Shown: piece by piece, positions 1 through 10,144 of the stretch
Position numbering within the stretch: position 1 is the stretch's first letter
Layout: every line of letters starts with the position of its first letter
Assembly (NCBI GenBank): GCA_913043905.1
Contig: CAJWNQ010000003.1
Location: 1 to 64,000, forward strand
Origin: an uncultured Paracoccaceae bacterium
GTDB lineage: Bacteria > Pseudomonadota > Alphaproteobacteria > Rhodobacterales > Rhodobacteraceae
DNA length: 64,000 nucleotides
Direction: 5' to 3'
The notes under the pieces: generated by a model
Databases searched by the model: none
What the model was told of the DNA's origin: nothing
Seen by the model: the letters and a program-made list of their open reading frames with translations, nothing else
Position numbers and translations under genes: made by a program

Positions 1-45
1 ATTGATGAAAAGCCAGAGCTTTGGGCAGAAGATATTGCTGAATAA
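1..45 (+). CDS. C-terminal tail of an unidentified protein (...IDEKPELWAEDIAE*), truncated by the window edge
   Basis: Open frame from base 1 to TAA at 43-45; too short to identify. Confidence 0.3.
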   Translation: MDEKPELWAEDIAE

Positions 46-134
46 AATAAATATCTTGTTTGTATTAAAAATATTAATTTTTTATAAGTATGTTAAGTTT
101 TATTGAACCAATTTTATAAATATTTTTATAGTAA

Positions 135-989
135 TTATATATCTCGATGGATTGTGGTAACTGAGTTAAAAAGTTTGCCCAAACTGCGTTCTAAAGCCTG
201 AGTGATGGCAACAGATCTATGTTGCCCTCCGGTACACCCTATGGCCAAAGTTAAGTAGGTCTTTCCAGCTGCCGCATGCAAGGGGATCCAGTTCGTCATT
301 AAGTTTAAGATATTTTCTACTGCCTCATGTGCTTTAGGTTGGGAGAAGACATATTCAGAGACAGCCAAATCTAATCCAGTTTTGGAGCGTAGATCTGTTT
401 CATAATAAGGGTTATCTAGAAAACGAACGTCGAACATAAAATCGGCATCCAAAGGAACTCCATTTTTGAATCCAAAGCTCATAATGTTCACAATAATATC
501 AAGGCTAACATCACGATGTAAAACCATTTGCCCTATACGTTTTCTTAGCTCATGTGTTTTCATTAATGAAGTGTCTAATATGAAACTAGCTCGAGCCCTA
601 ATCTCTGCTAAAAGAATACGTTCGGCATCTATGCATTCATATAGACTATCGCTTTTTTGTATGGGATGACGTCGGCGGGTTTCAGAATAGCGGCGAACCA
701 AAACGTCATCATCACAGTCAAGAAATAGAATGTTGTGTGATGCACCTTCATTTTGCAAGTTATCAATGGTTGTTAAAAAATTTGAAAAAAAGTCATGCCC
801 CCGTACGTCTACAGCTATTGCAAGGCGTTGTTTGTATTTAGTTGATAGGGAAGTAAGTTGTGTCAAATTTTGTAGAAATACTAATGGCATATTGTCTATG
901 CAAAAAAAATCAAGATCCTCCAAAACTTTCATAACCTCTGCTCTTCCTGCGCCTGATATACCAGTAACAAACAAGATCGATTCATTCAT
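135..989 (-). CDS. rapZ: RNase adapter protein RapZ / YvcJ-family nucleotide-binding protein
   Basis: P-loop-like N-terminus (FVTGISGAGRAEVMKVLED), FCIDNMP motif, C-terminal IGCTGGQHRSVAI motif. Confidence 0.93.
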   Translation of the reverse strand: MNESILFVTGISGAGRAEVMKVLEDLDFFCIDNMPLVFLQNLTQLTSLSTKYKQRLAIAVDVRGHDFFSNFLTTIDNLQNEGASHNILFLDCDDDVLVRRYSETRRRHPIQKSDSLYECIDAERILLAEIRARASFILDTSLMKTHELRKRIGQMVLHRDVSLDIIVNIMSFGFKNGVPLDADFMFDVRFLDNPYYETDLRSKTGLDLAVSEYVFSQPKAHEAVENILNLMTNWIPLHAAAGKTYLTLAIGCTGGQHRSVAITQALERSLGKLFNSVTTIHRDI

Positions 990-1052
990 TTTTTGGGTCT
1001 CCTTTTTATTATAATCAAATTATTTTGATAGCCCTAAAGTTAAGTATATTGC

Positions 1053-1892
1053 TCATTTTAGGCTCTCTATAAAATATGTAGGTGACTTGCAGCCATTATT
1101 AGCAATTAATCTATTAAGTACTTCGTCATGATTGTTATTTATAAAATCAGACGCATATATTCCACTTTGTATTAGTAACGTATCCCAACCGGCAGTGTGT
1201 CCTCCAACTATGTCATGATCTAAACTATCTCCAACCATTAGAAGTCGATTTGCATTAAGCTCTTTTTTTAATCCATCAAAAATAGGTTTATGTGGCTTAC
1301 CATAAAATATTACTTTGCCACCACGCTTGCGATATAAGTGCGCCAAAGTTCCTGGTGAAACTACTATCTGGCCTCCTGCGCGCGGACTAAATAGGTCAGG
1401 ATTTGAACAATATATTGGCAAATTTTTAGTAAATGCTTGATCTAAGATATCCTGTAACTGGAGGGTGCTATGGTCATCAGGTATACCCATTAGTAAAATT
1501 GCTTGAGCAGTTTTTACCGAATTTTCAAACTTTATATTAAGACCTTTAGCCCAATTAATAGCATCGCCAGAATTACTTTCTATTGAAAAAAAATGTTGCT
1601 CAACAATTGTACTGTTTAAAATATCTTGCCACATTGCTTCCCCACTGGTCATCACAAACTCGAACAAAGATGGTGCAAAACCCATGCTTACCATGCGCGC
1701 AGTATTTGTGTCACTTCGTTTTCCTGAATTTGATAACACAGCTAAGCGTGTGCCATTTTTGGTAAGATTATTAAGACATTCTATAGCATTAGCATATGGA
1801 GCTTTACCATCATGCAGCACTCCGTATTGGTCTAAAACTATAACATCATAGTTTGAAGCTATCGTTGATATATTATCTATTATTTGTGCCAT
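1053..1892 (-). CDS. HAD superfamily class IIA (NagD-like) hydrolase
   Basis: DQYGVLHDG, VLSNSGKR, YGKPHKPIFD, MVGDSLDHDIVGG motifs. Confidence 0.88.
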   Translation of the reverse strand: MAQIIDNISTIASNYDVIVLDQYGVLHDGKAPYANAIECLNNLTKNGTRLAVLSNSGKRSDTNTARMVSMGFAPSLFEFVMTSGEAMWQDILNSTIVEQHFFSIESNSGDAINWAKGLNIKFENSVKTAQAILLMGIPDDHSTLQLQDILDQAFTKNLPIYCSNPDLFSPRAGGQIVVSPGTLAHLYRKRGGKVIFYGKPHKPIFDGLKKELNANRLLMVGDSLDHDIVGGHTAGWDTLLIQSGIYASDFINNNHDEVLNRLIANNGCKSPTYFIESLK

Positions 1893-2123
1893 CTTAACTT
1901 ACTGGTAGCCATAATTTATTATAATTATGCACATTGTTCCTTCATCTGTATGATATTTAAAATTTTTAATTGTGGTGATTTGCAAAATGACACTGAGTGA
2001 AAATAAATACTAAATTATTCTGCAACCTCTATGGCAAAGTTAATCCTTTTGTTTAATAATCTTATTATAAAATCATTTATCTGTCACTAGATAAACTTTG
2101 AATTAGCACTGGAACGATATAAA

Positions 2124-2146
2124 ACGAACATTCGTTGTTGATATTT
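2124..2146. promoter_or_regulatory. Candidate operator ACGAACATTCGTTGTTGATATTT upstream of the ABC importer
   Basis: Shares CGAACATTCGTT(A/G)TTGATAT with 63654..63676; AACGAA/TTCGTT palindrome. Confidence 0.5.
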
Positions 2147-2207
2147 GATATCTTTTAGTGTTCCATATACTCACATAAAATTTATTTAATCTAGGGAGAG
2201 TTAAATT

Positions 2208-3461
2208 ATGAAGTTAACAAAACGATATCTTTTAAAAACACTTTCAAAAGCTGCTGCAATTGCGTTGTTTTCAACAACGGCAACATTTTCTGTAGCTGAT
2301 GGAATATCAGCAAAGCTTGATGCATGGTTGATGGAGAATTCACTAGGATCGCACGCAACTGGCCAAGAAAACTGGGATGAAATTGTTGCTGCAGCCAAAG
2401 AAGAAGGTGAGGTATCTGTTTACACAGCTTCTGGTAGAATTGCAAAATTAGTTGATCATTTTGAAGCTCTTTACCCTGGAATTAAACTTACCGTTTATGA
2501 TTTAGGCTCAGTTAAGACGATTGAAAAAACGGTACGTGAACAAGATGCAGGTATTTTTACAACTGATGTTATTACAACAGGTAATTCAGGACAGGTGATA
2601 TATGAGCTTTTAGGAAAAAACCGTATTTTTAATTATGTGCCTTCGCATTATGTAGACCGAATTCCTTCGGAAAATCGCGATCCATTACTTGTTCGTGTAA
2701 ATGAAGCTATGGTTTTTTTCTATAATACGGAAGTACATCCAGATGGTGCGCCAATAAGCAATGTTTGGGAATTAACACAAGAAAAATATCGTGGTCGTGT
2801 AGGAATAAAAAACCCAATGTCATCAGGATCTTCACTTATGGGGCTAGCAACGTTAGTTCAAAATCCTGAAGAAATGGCTGCAGCATATAAACGTTTAACT
2901 GGAGAAGATATTATTCTTGGTGATGGCGTGCCTGATGCTGGTTATGAGTTTGTACGCAGAATGTTAGCTAATGATATAGTAATTTATAAGTCAGGATCAA
3001 AATTAGTAGATGCTTCTGGCAAAGCTGGCCAAGATGATGCGCTAATTGTTATGGGAAGTATGACATACATTTCTCGTAATGAATCTAAAGGTAATGTGAA
3101 TGCAATCTTGTCAGACTTAGATCCTGTCTCACGTTTAGTTTTTCCTACCTTTATGTCAATTGGTGCACATGCCCCAAATCCGAACGCAGCAAAGGTTCTG
3201 ATTGCATATCTATTAGGAAGTACAGACATAAATCTAGATACCAAACTTGAGAAACCATACATCGAGGGAGCAAGCTTTGATTTACTTCAGGGATTGGCAC
3301 CATATCACGATGCAGGCTCAGTAAGTCCTCGTAGTGATGTTCCATTGCCTCAAGGTGGAGAAATCTGGGATGAAATGAAGGGTTGGAATGTTTCTGCTAA
3401 ATTTATGTGGGAGCAAGGGCCTAAACTGCGTGATTTTTGGAATATACACGCAAGCCAATAA
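2208..3461 (+). CDS. ABC transporter substrate-binding protein (Fe3+/PotD-type)
   Basis: Signal peptide, periplasmic binding protein pattern (GEVSVYTASG, NPMSSGSSLMGLATL); next to ATPase and permease genes; SD GGGAGAG. Confidence 0.85.
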   Translation: MKLTKRYLLKTLSKAAAIALFSTTATFSVADGISAKLDAWLMENSLGSHATGQENWDEIVAAAKEEGEVSVYTASGRIAKLVDHFEALYPGIKLTVYDLGSVKTIEKTVREQDAGIFTTDVITTGNSGQVIYELLGKNRIFNYVPSHYVDRIPSENRDPLLVRVNEAMVFFYNTEVHPDGAPISNVWELTQEKYRGRVGIKNPMSSGSSLMGLATLVQNPEEMAAAYKRLTGEDIILGDGVPDAGYEFVRRMLANDIVIYKSGSKLVDASGKAGQDDALIVMGSMTYISRNESKGNVNAILSDLDPVSRLVFPTFMSIGAHAPNPNAAKVLIAYLLGSTDINLDTKLEKPYIEGASFDLLQGLAPYHDAGSVSPRSDVPLPQGGEIWDEMKGWNVSAKFMWEQGPKLRDFWNIHASQ

Positions 3462-3473
3462 AGGGCGCTTAAA

Positions 3474-4565
3474 ATGGGACAGATACTTCTCGATGGGATC
3501 GTAAAGTCCTATGGTAAAGTGGTCGTGGTGAAAAACCTCGACCTTACCGTCCAGCCGGGTGAATTCCTAACGATACTAGGACCATCCGGATGCGGCAAAA
3601 CTACAACCCTGCGTATGATCGCTGGGTTGGAGGAGCCAGATCAAGGTGCCATTAAACTTAATGATAAAGTGGTTTTTTCGCGTAACAATGGTGTAGTTGT
3701 TCCACCAGAGGCTCGGCATCTTGGGCTGATATTTCAGAGTTATGCTTTGTGGCCACACATGACAGTTGCAAAAAATATTACTCTGGCTTTAAAAGAGCAA
3801 AAAATATCTAAAAGTGAAATTGCCCAGCGATTAGAAAACGCATTGGATATGGTACAGCTCACAGGTTATGCTGAACGATATCCCTCTGAGTTATCAGGTG
3901 GGCAGCAACAAAGGGTTGCGGTAGCTCGATTAATTGCTTTGAGGCCATCCATTTTGCTTATGGATGAACCATTATCTAATCTTGATGCTAAATTACGCAC
4001 AGAGATGCGTGCTAGTTTAAAGCGTTTGCACCGTGATCTTGGAGCCACAACTGTTTATGTTACTCACGACCAAATAGAAGCCTTAACACTTTCTGACCGT
4101 ATTATAATCATGAATGAGGGGCAAATAATGCAAGAAGGATCCCCATATGATATTTATCATCATCCAGCAAATATCTTTGTAGCTGAGTTTATTGGTGATC
4201 CTGGCATCAATTTATTTAAAGGTACTATTTCCAACGGTATGCTTGACTGTGGTGCTATTTCAATTCCTTTACCTACTACTATAGCAAATAGGGGTGGTAA
4301 TTTAATCGCAGGAATAAGACCAGAAAAAATAAAGGTATCTGAAACTGCAAAAAATGGCTGGCAAGAAGTTACAACCGGTATATTACAACCTACTGGTGCT
4401 AATACAATACTTGAGGTTAAAGCGGAAGATATTCCTATAACTTTATTACAAACTGGTTTTATCACATTATCAGAAAATACTCCACTTTGGATTGATTTTG
4501 AGACTGATGCGCTAAGCTTTTTTAATACACAAACGCAAGAAAATTTGCGAAATGAGGTTAGTTAA
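3474..4565 (+). CDS. ABC transporter ATP-binding protein (PotA/FbpC type)
   Basis: Walker A GPSGCGKTT, signature LSGGQQQR, Walker B ILLMDEPLSNLD. Confidence 0.93.
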   Translation: MGQILLDGIVKSYGKVVVVKNLDLTVQPGEFLTILGPSGCGKTTTLRMIAGLEEPDQGAIKLNDKVVFSRNNGVVVPPEARHLGLIFQSYALWPHMTVAKNITLALKEQKISKSEIAQRLENALDMVQLTGYAERYPSELSGGQQQRVAVARLIALRPSILLMDEPLSNLDAKLRTEMRASLKRLHRDLGATTVYVTHDQIEALTLSDRIIIMNEGQIMQEGSPYDIYHHPANIFVAEFIGDPGINLFKGTISNGMLDCGAISIPLPTTIANRGGNLIAGIRPEKIKVSETAKNGWQEVTTGILQPTGANTILEVKAEDIPITLLQTGFITLSENTPLWIDFETDALSFFNTQTQENLRNEVS

Positions 4566-6411
4566 CATAATGATAAAAGCACCTATAGGTAGTGGGAAGC
4601 CTGCATTTTGGTCTGTGCAAAATATTTCTTATCAGGCCTATAGGTTGAAAACTCGACCTGAACTGATTATTGGTGTTTTGGCGCTTTGTTTTCTAAGTTT
4701 TGTGGTGCTGGTACCATTATTGCAAATTATCCAAGATGCATTTACGTTCCAAAGCTATGATCTTTCCTATGAACCTGACGGTGTCGTGGGTAGTTTTACA
4801 TTATTCCATATTGATCGAGTGTTTAATCAACCTATTTCAACAGCACTATTCTATAAACCATTGCTTAACAGTCTTAAGATGGGGTTTGCGGTTACAGCTA
4901 TTGCATTGGTCGTTGGTTTTAGCCTTGCGTGGTTAATGGTTAGAACAAATGTACATTTTAAAGGCGTTTTTGGTGCAATGTTAGTGTTTCCATATATGAT
5001 GCCTTCATGGGTAATGGCTATTGCCTGGCTTAGTTTGTTTAAAAATGACCGCATCGGTGGATCAGAAGGGTTACTTACTTATTTGACCGGTATCCAAGCT
5101 CCAGATTGGGTTGCATACGGAATTTTTCCAATCGTTATTACTCTTGCGTTACATTATTATGCTTATGCATATTTACTGATATCAGGTGCTTTGGCGACAG
5201 TTGATAGTGAGCTTGAGGAGGCTGGAGCCACCAGTGGAATGGGTAAGTGGAAGAGAATTCGCGTTATCACCATGCCTTTGCTGATGCCAGCAATAGGTTC
5301 AGCTATTGTGCTAACATTTATTCGTATTTTGGGAACATTTGGTACACCTGCATTGTTAGGATTACCAGTACGGTTTTTTACTTTTTCTACACAAATTTAT
5401 GCCTCAATAAACGCGCGTAACCAAGGTGATGCATTCGTTCTGGCTTTAGTCTTGATCGTTTTGGCAATTTCTTTTATTTGGATTAATAGTCGCATCATTG
5501 GTGTCCGCAAGAGCTATGTAACTATGACAGGAAAAGGCTTTCGAAAAAGTGAAAGTGATCTTGGAAAAATGCGCTGGCCTATAACAATTTTAGTTATTTT
5601 ATTTTTATGTATGACGGTAGCATTACCACTAATTTTGCTCCTGTGGGAATCTTTAACTCTTATTCCTGGAAATTATAGTATCTCAAATTTAACAACTTAT
5701 TTCTGGAACGGGAAAGGTAATATTAATTTGGCTTATGGGGAACCTGGCATAATTCATAATAAGGGAATTCTTGAAGCATTATTTAATTCAATAAAACTTG
5801 GCTTTGCTGCTGCCTTATTTAATGGAGTACTTGGCCTTTTGGTAGGGTATGCCGTTGTTCGTGGGCGCGGTGCACGTTTGTCCAAATGGTTGGAAGCTAT
5901 TGCTTTTGCGCCATACATATTCCCGTCAATTGCATTAGGAGCAATTTATATTGGCATGTTCTCAACCAATATTGGGCCTGTTCCTGCACTTTATGGCACA
6001 TTTACTATTCTTGTATTGATCACGGTGATCAAAAACTTGCCCTTTACTTCACGTACTGGAATTGCTGCAATTCTGCAAATACACCAATCGCTAGAGGAAG
6101 CTGCTCGTGTACAGGGTATCGGCTGGTTTAGGCGCATGTTTCGTATTATCATTCCTTTGTCTATGAGCGGGCTAGTTGCAGGAATGTTGTTAACGTTTAT
6201 TACCGCAATGCGAGAATTATCTCTAATTATTTTACTTATTTCACCTGGCAACATGGTTTTAACGGGCTTAATATTTAGTTACCAGGAAATGGATATGTCG
6301 CAGCATTCAAGTGCTGTGACCTTAATGCTAGTTCTTCTTATTATTGTAATTAGTGTAATTGTTCGTTTGATTACACGCAGTGCTGGAGTTGGGCGATTAA
6401 ATGTAACGTAG
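4552..6411 (+). CDS. ABC transporter permease, fused two-domain (FbpB/AfuB type)
   Basis: Two BPD_transp repeats in 619 aa (EEAGATSGMGKWKRI and EEAARVQGIGWFRRM EAA loops); start overlaps the ATPase stop. Confidence 0.9.
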   Translation: MRLVNIMIKAPIGSGKPAFWSVQNISYQAYRLKTRPELIIGVLALCFLSFVVLVPLLQIIQDAFTFQSYDLSYEPDGVVGSFTLFHIDRVFNQPISTALFYKPLLNSLKMGFAVTAIALVVGFSLAWLMVRTNVHFKGVFGAMLVFPYMMPSWVMAIAWLSLFKNDRIGGSEGLLTYLTGIQAPDWVAYGIFPIVITLALHYYAYAYLLISGALATVDSELEEAGATSGMGKWKRIRVITMPLLMPAIGSAIVLTFIRILGTFGTPALLGLPVRFFTFSTQIYASINARNQGDAFVLALVLIVLAISFIWINSRIIGVRKSYVTMTGKGFRKSESDLGKMRWPITILVILFLCMTVALPLILLLWESLTLIPGNYSISNLTTYFWNGKGNINLAYGEPGIIHNKGILEALFNSIKLGFAAALFNGVLGLLVGYAVVRGRGARLSKWLEAIAFAPYIFPSIALGAIYIGMFSTNIGPVPALYGTFTILVLITVIKNLPFTSRTGIAAILQIHQSLEEAARVQGIGWFRRMFRIIIPLSMSGLVAGMLLTFITAMRELSLIILLISPGNMVLTGLIFSYQEMDMSQHSSAVTLMLVLLIIVISVIVRLITRSAGVGRLNVT

Positions 6412-6713
6412 TTTTAATATATAACAGGTTTTTAAATATACTTAATAGCTGACAATAAAGTATTGTAAGATTTTTGGTGTGTTTATTACTCTAGCTAAAA
6501 CTCTTACGGTTGGGCGTAGTCCAAAACATTCCACGTAGCTGAACATGTTAATGACTCAAATATCTACTTTAAAATTAATTAAATTTTTAATAACTTCATA
6601 AAACGCTGAAAAGGTTAGTTATGATTTAAATTTTTTTTACAAAAGTCGCCATTTTTATGTTTATGGTTAGATAAAAGAGTTTAATAAGATTTATTAATAA
6701 AAAGGGTTAAAAA

Positions 6714-7238
6714 ATGCGTAATATAATACAATTTTGTTTAGAGGGCATGAGCTTTAAATACATACTTATAAAAACCCTAATAGGAATAACCTGTCTTAGT
6801 GTATGTGGATCAATAAGTGCTGGTAATTTTGATGAACTGAGAAAGAAAAGTAATTTAGAACTGATAACAGAGCTTAATTACCTAAAGAAACTACGCCCTT
6901 CACAAGAAAAATTAATAACCGACAAATTTATTAAAAATATTAGACTTGAGCTAGCTATGGGGTCCGTTTGTGAAGGATCTAGTTATAAATCATGGAAAAA
7001 TAAGATGGACATTTTTGTTGAATTAATGCGTGATTTTGCAATTGAAACAAAAACAAAAGCATTGATTATTCCAACGATAAATACTGATGAAGTCTTTTTT
7101 AATAGGACTGTTTCTAAAACTGATTGTACAAAACATACTGGAGAAAAGTTAGAGGCACTATTTTATGAGATTAGGCTTATTGCCACTATTGAAGGATACA
7201 AAGCTACATTAAGTGATAGATTGATATTAGGGGACTAA
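6714..7238 (+). CDS. Hypothetical secreted or membrane-anchored protein
   Basis: 174 aa ORF with hydrophobic N-terminal segment; SD-like AAGGG upstream; family not recognised. Confidence 0.55.
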   Translation: MRNIIQFCLEGMSFKYILIKTLIGITCLSVCGSISAGNFDELRKKSNLELITELNYLKKLRPSQEKLITDKFIKNIRLELAMGSVCEGSSYKSWKNKMDIFVELMRDFAIETKTKALIIPTINTDEVFFNRTVSKTDCTKHTGEKLEALFYEIRLIATIEGYKATLSDRLILGD

Positions 7239-7400
7239 AGTTGAATTAATTAATGGAACCTGACATAACTAGTTCTATTATAAACTTAAAAGTTTTAGAC
7301 CGATTACGTTTTACTTCACTGTCTATAATACTAGTAAACTGATTATACCAATTATCTTAAGATTTTACTTAGAGTTTAAACTATTAGTATAAAGTTTTTA

Positions 7401-8153
7401 TTAATTACTCATCAAATAAAAAATAAAAGTCATTATGCTTCCTATTGCAACAATAATAGTTTTTATGACTTTTGCAGAAAGTTTGCGCGCTACGATTGCA
7501 CCGCAATACCCACCTATTGTAGCTCCTACCATCATAAGAATGGCTTGAGGCCAGTATATTATACCAGCTAATCCAAATGTTATGACTGAAGCAAAAGATA
7601 ATGCAAAAGACATTCCATTTTTCAAACCGTTCATTAGATTAATGTCACGCATTCCCAGAGTTGAAAATAAAGCTAAGAGAACTATCCCTAATCCACCATT
7701 AAAATATCCACCATAAATACAAACAAATAATGTTGCTAAATTCCCTTTAATGCTAGTTTTTCCGGTAGTATTTTTTGCCCATTTTGATATTAAATTCCCA
7801 AAGGCAAACATGACTGTCGCAAATCCAAGCAACCATGGTATTACAAAAGAAAATAAAGCTGTTGGCGTTCTTAATAGCAGTAATGATCCCAAAACACCGC
7901 CTAATGCTGATATGAAGATTAATAAAGAAAATTGGCCTTTTGGGTATGTTTTCAGCTCTTTCATAAAGCCTAGTGCGCCACTTAGATATCCAGGAAAAAC
8001 AGCTAATGCACTGGTTGCGTTAGCTGCAATTATAGGCACTCCAGCAAAGACTAGTGCTGGAAACGTTAAGAAGCTACCGCCGCCTGCGATCGAGTTTGCA
8101 ATACCTGCAAAAAATGCAGATACAAAAAGTATTATGGCCTCTATAGCTGTCAT
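7401..8153 (-). CDS. Sulfite exporter TauE/SafE family membrane protein
   Basis: AGIANSIAGGGSFLTFPAL N-terminus and multiple TM segments typical of TauE/SafE. Confidence 0.9.
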   Translation of the reverse strand: MTAIEAIILFVSAFFAGIANSIAGGGSFLTFPALVFAGVPIIAANATSALAVFPGYLSGALGFMKELKTYPKGQFSLLIFISALGGVLGSLLLLRTPTALFSFVIPWLLGFATVMFAFGNLISKWAKNTTGKTSIKGNLATLFVCIYGGYFNGGLGIVLLALFSTLGMRDINLMNGLKNGMSFALSFASVITFGLAGIIYWPQAILMMVGATIGGYCGAIVARKLSAKVIKTIIVAIGSIMTFIFYLMSN

Positions 8154-8541
8154 AAGATAATTCCTGTAATTCTAATTAATTTGAATAGTTTTATTAGTTT
8201 AGACCTGCAATTATTCCATTAATATTTTGGGCAGAACTAACAGTATTAATAACAAATGCAACTATGTTGAGGCCATGTCTTCTATGGAAACGCCATCGTT
8301 TATGAAAGCCTTAATTCTAATTATTAATATAGAATTACTTATAGCTGATTTGTTGCGAGTAATTGATTTTTTAAAAAATAGAGTTACTTAAATCATTCCT
8401 ATTAAATACTTCCCCCCAAAAATCACTTTATGTATTTAAGTATCCTTAATAAAAAATCTAAGAAACTACACATACCTATAAAATAATACGATAATTCCAA
8501 TGTCTTATTTTTTAGCTATTATCTCAAAAAAGGCATTAATT

Positions 8542-9204
8542 ATGACTGTCAAAGCAATTATCTTTGGATCTATTGGTACCCTAGTTGAAACATCTGAGCT
8601 TCAACATCAGGCGTTTAACGACACATTTATTGAAGCTGGCCTTGACTGGAATTGGAGCACAAATACTTATAAGAGCTTTTTAAAGAATTCAGGTGGGCGT
8701 CAAAGAATTCAAAATTATGCAACTAAATTAGGTGTTAAAATAGATGCAAAAAGATTACATTTACGAAAGACAGAAATTTTTGATGCTTTAATGGCTAAAA
8801 AAAGAATGCTTCTTCGGCCTGGTGTTTTTAATGTCATTAATTACGCTTTGAGTTCTGATATAAAGCTAGGTTTTGCAACTTCAACATCTGAATCAAACAT
8901 TAATACTGTTTTTTCTGCTGTTAGTAATCAATTAAAATACTCTGACTTTGATTTTGTTGGTAACGACGCAATGGTATCCAACCCTAAACCTAGTCCAGAT
9001 ATCTACGAAAAAGCTATGTCCTGTCTGCAACTAGATGCACAAGACTGTATTGCAATAGAGGATACGGCTATTAGCATGAAGGCTGCATTGGCCGCTAATC
9101 TCCAATGCGTTGCATTTCCTGGCGCGTTTGCACTGAAAAGTGATTTTTCTGGTGCCACAACCGTCACTGAGCATTTATCTTCTGATTATTTTAAAAACTA
9201 CTAA
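8542..9204 (+). CDS. HAD-IA phosphatase (CbbY/beta-phosphoglucomutase-like)
   Basis: Cap and core motifs GFATSTSESN, KPSPDIYEKAM, CIAIEDTAISMKAALAANL. The DxD motif near the N-terminus is degenerate (IFGSIGTL). The track ORF opens at 8500, but the ATG at 8542 fits homologous N-termini. Confidence 0.8.
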   Translation: MTVKAIIFGSIGTLVETSELQHQAFNDTFIEAGLDWNWSTNTYKSFLKNSGGRQRIQNYATKLGVKIDAKRLHLRKTEIFDALMAKKRMLLRPGVFNVINYALSSDIKLGFATSTSESNINTVFSAVSNQLKYSDFDFVGNDAMVSNPKPSPDIYEKAMSCLQLDAQDCIAIEDTAISMKAALAANLQCVAFPGAFALKSDFSGATTVTEHLSSDYFKNY

Positions 9205-9283
9205 AGCTAATTTTTATGTTTAATTTTGAGACTATTTATTTAATATTCAATATCTGTGTTGTTAGCTACAGCTGAAACTAAAT

Positions 9284-10003
9284 CTATACTAATTTAATTT
9301 TTTTCATCATTATTCGTATGGCATTTGCGCAAGCCGTTGGATCTTCAAGTAGAGCGTAATGGCCTAAGCCAGGCAGAAGGATCGACTGTCCATTTGGGGC
9401 CATTTTCTCTACGATTGCCGCCATCTGGGGTTTTACTTGATCATCATTTGTCCCACAAAGTGCAAGTATGGGAATATTTGAAGCACTTAGTGGATTGGCT
9501 GCGCCCGGTCGTGACATTGCAAGAGTAGTTTGGGCTTTAATATCCAGAGAGCTTTTTTCTGCCATCTCTAATATTTTATTTCGGACCTTCTCAGGATTAA
9601 TCCCGCGTATATTTGACAAACGATTTGTCATTGCTGCCCGTCCACCCTGATTTTCAACATCTGTTTGAAGTGCGTAACGTGCTTTGGCTTTTTCTTTGTC
9701 ATCTGGTAGGGGGTTAATACCAAACAAAACTATTGCTTTTGCATTGTGAACTATATCAGCGTGGTGTGCTGCAACAATCGCTCCCAATGAAAAGCCACAG
9801 ATGATATCTCCATTGTAAACATCATTTTTAAAAAAAGAATGATAGTCTTCTATCTTTGGTGAAGCTAACTTTTTTGTATATTGCTGATTAGTGGGGACAC
9901 CCAATTCATCCAGAAAACCATCAAATACTGCACTTGTACAAAGAGTTCCAGGTAACAGTATCCAGCGAGATGTTTGTAAACTATTAATATCCATGCTCAA
10001 CAC
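9284..10003 (-). CDS. Alpha/beta hydrolase
   Basis: LLPGTLC, nucleophile elbow CGFSLGAIVA, terminal LPGLGHYALLEDP. Confidence 0.82.
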   Translation of the reverse strand: MLSMDINSLQTSRWILLPGTLCTSAVFDGFLDELGVPTNQQYTKKLASPKIEDYHSFFKNDVYNGDIICGFSLGAIVAAHHADIVHNAKAIVLFGINPLPDDKEKAKARYALQTDVENQGGRAAMTNRLSNIRGINPEKVRNKILEMAEKSSLDIKAQTTLAMSRPGAANPLSASNIPILALCGTNDDQVKPQMAAIVEKMAPNGQSILLPGLGHYALLEDPTACANAIRIMMKKIKLV

Positions 10004-10144
10004 ATTTAAATAATTTAGCTATTTTTCTTAATTTCTGAATTATTTGCTCAAATGTGTTTACATCATTTACGCGCCTTTGTTCCATTTGAGAGTGGGCAAT
10101 GTACATATTAATAGTTGTAAATGGTTTGAGTATAGAAAAAGTAT

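Noticed and set aside
2208-6411. Confident assignment as an iron(III) importer
   Set aside because: Family resemblance only; the upstream motif shared with glpD suggests another substrate, so it is left as generic PotD/Fbp-type.
6412-6713. Possible ncRNA or decayed gene between the permease and the orphan protein
   Set aside because: AT-rich with no convincing hairpin, ORF or motif; not supportable.
7750-8160. 136 aa + strand ORF
   Set aside because: Antisense to a clear TauE/SafE gene; no recognisable domain; antisense shadow of codon bias.
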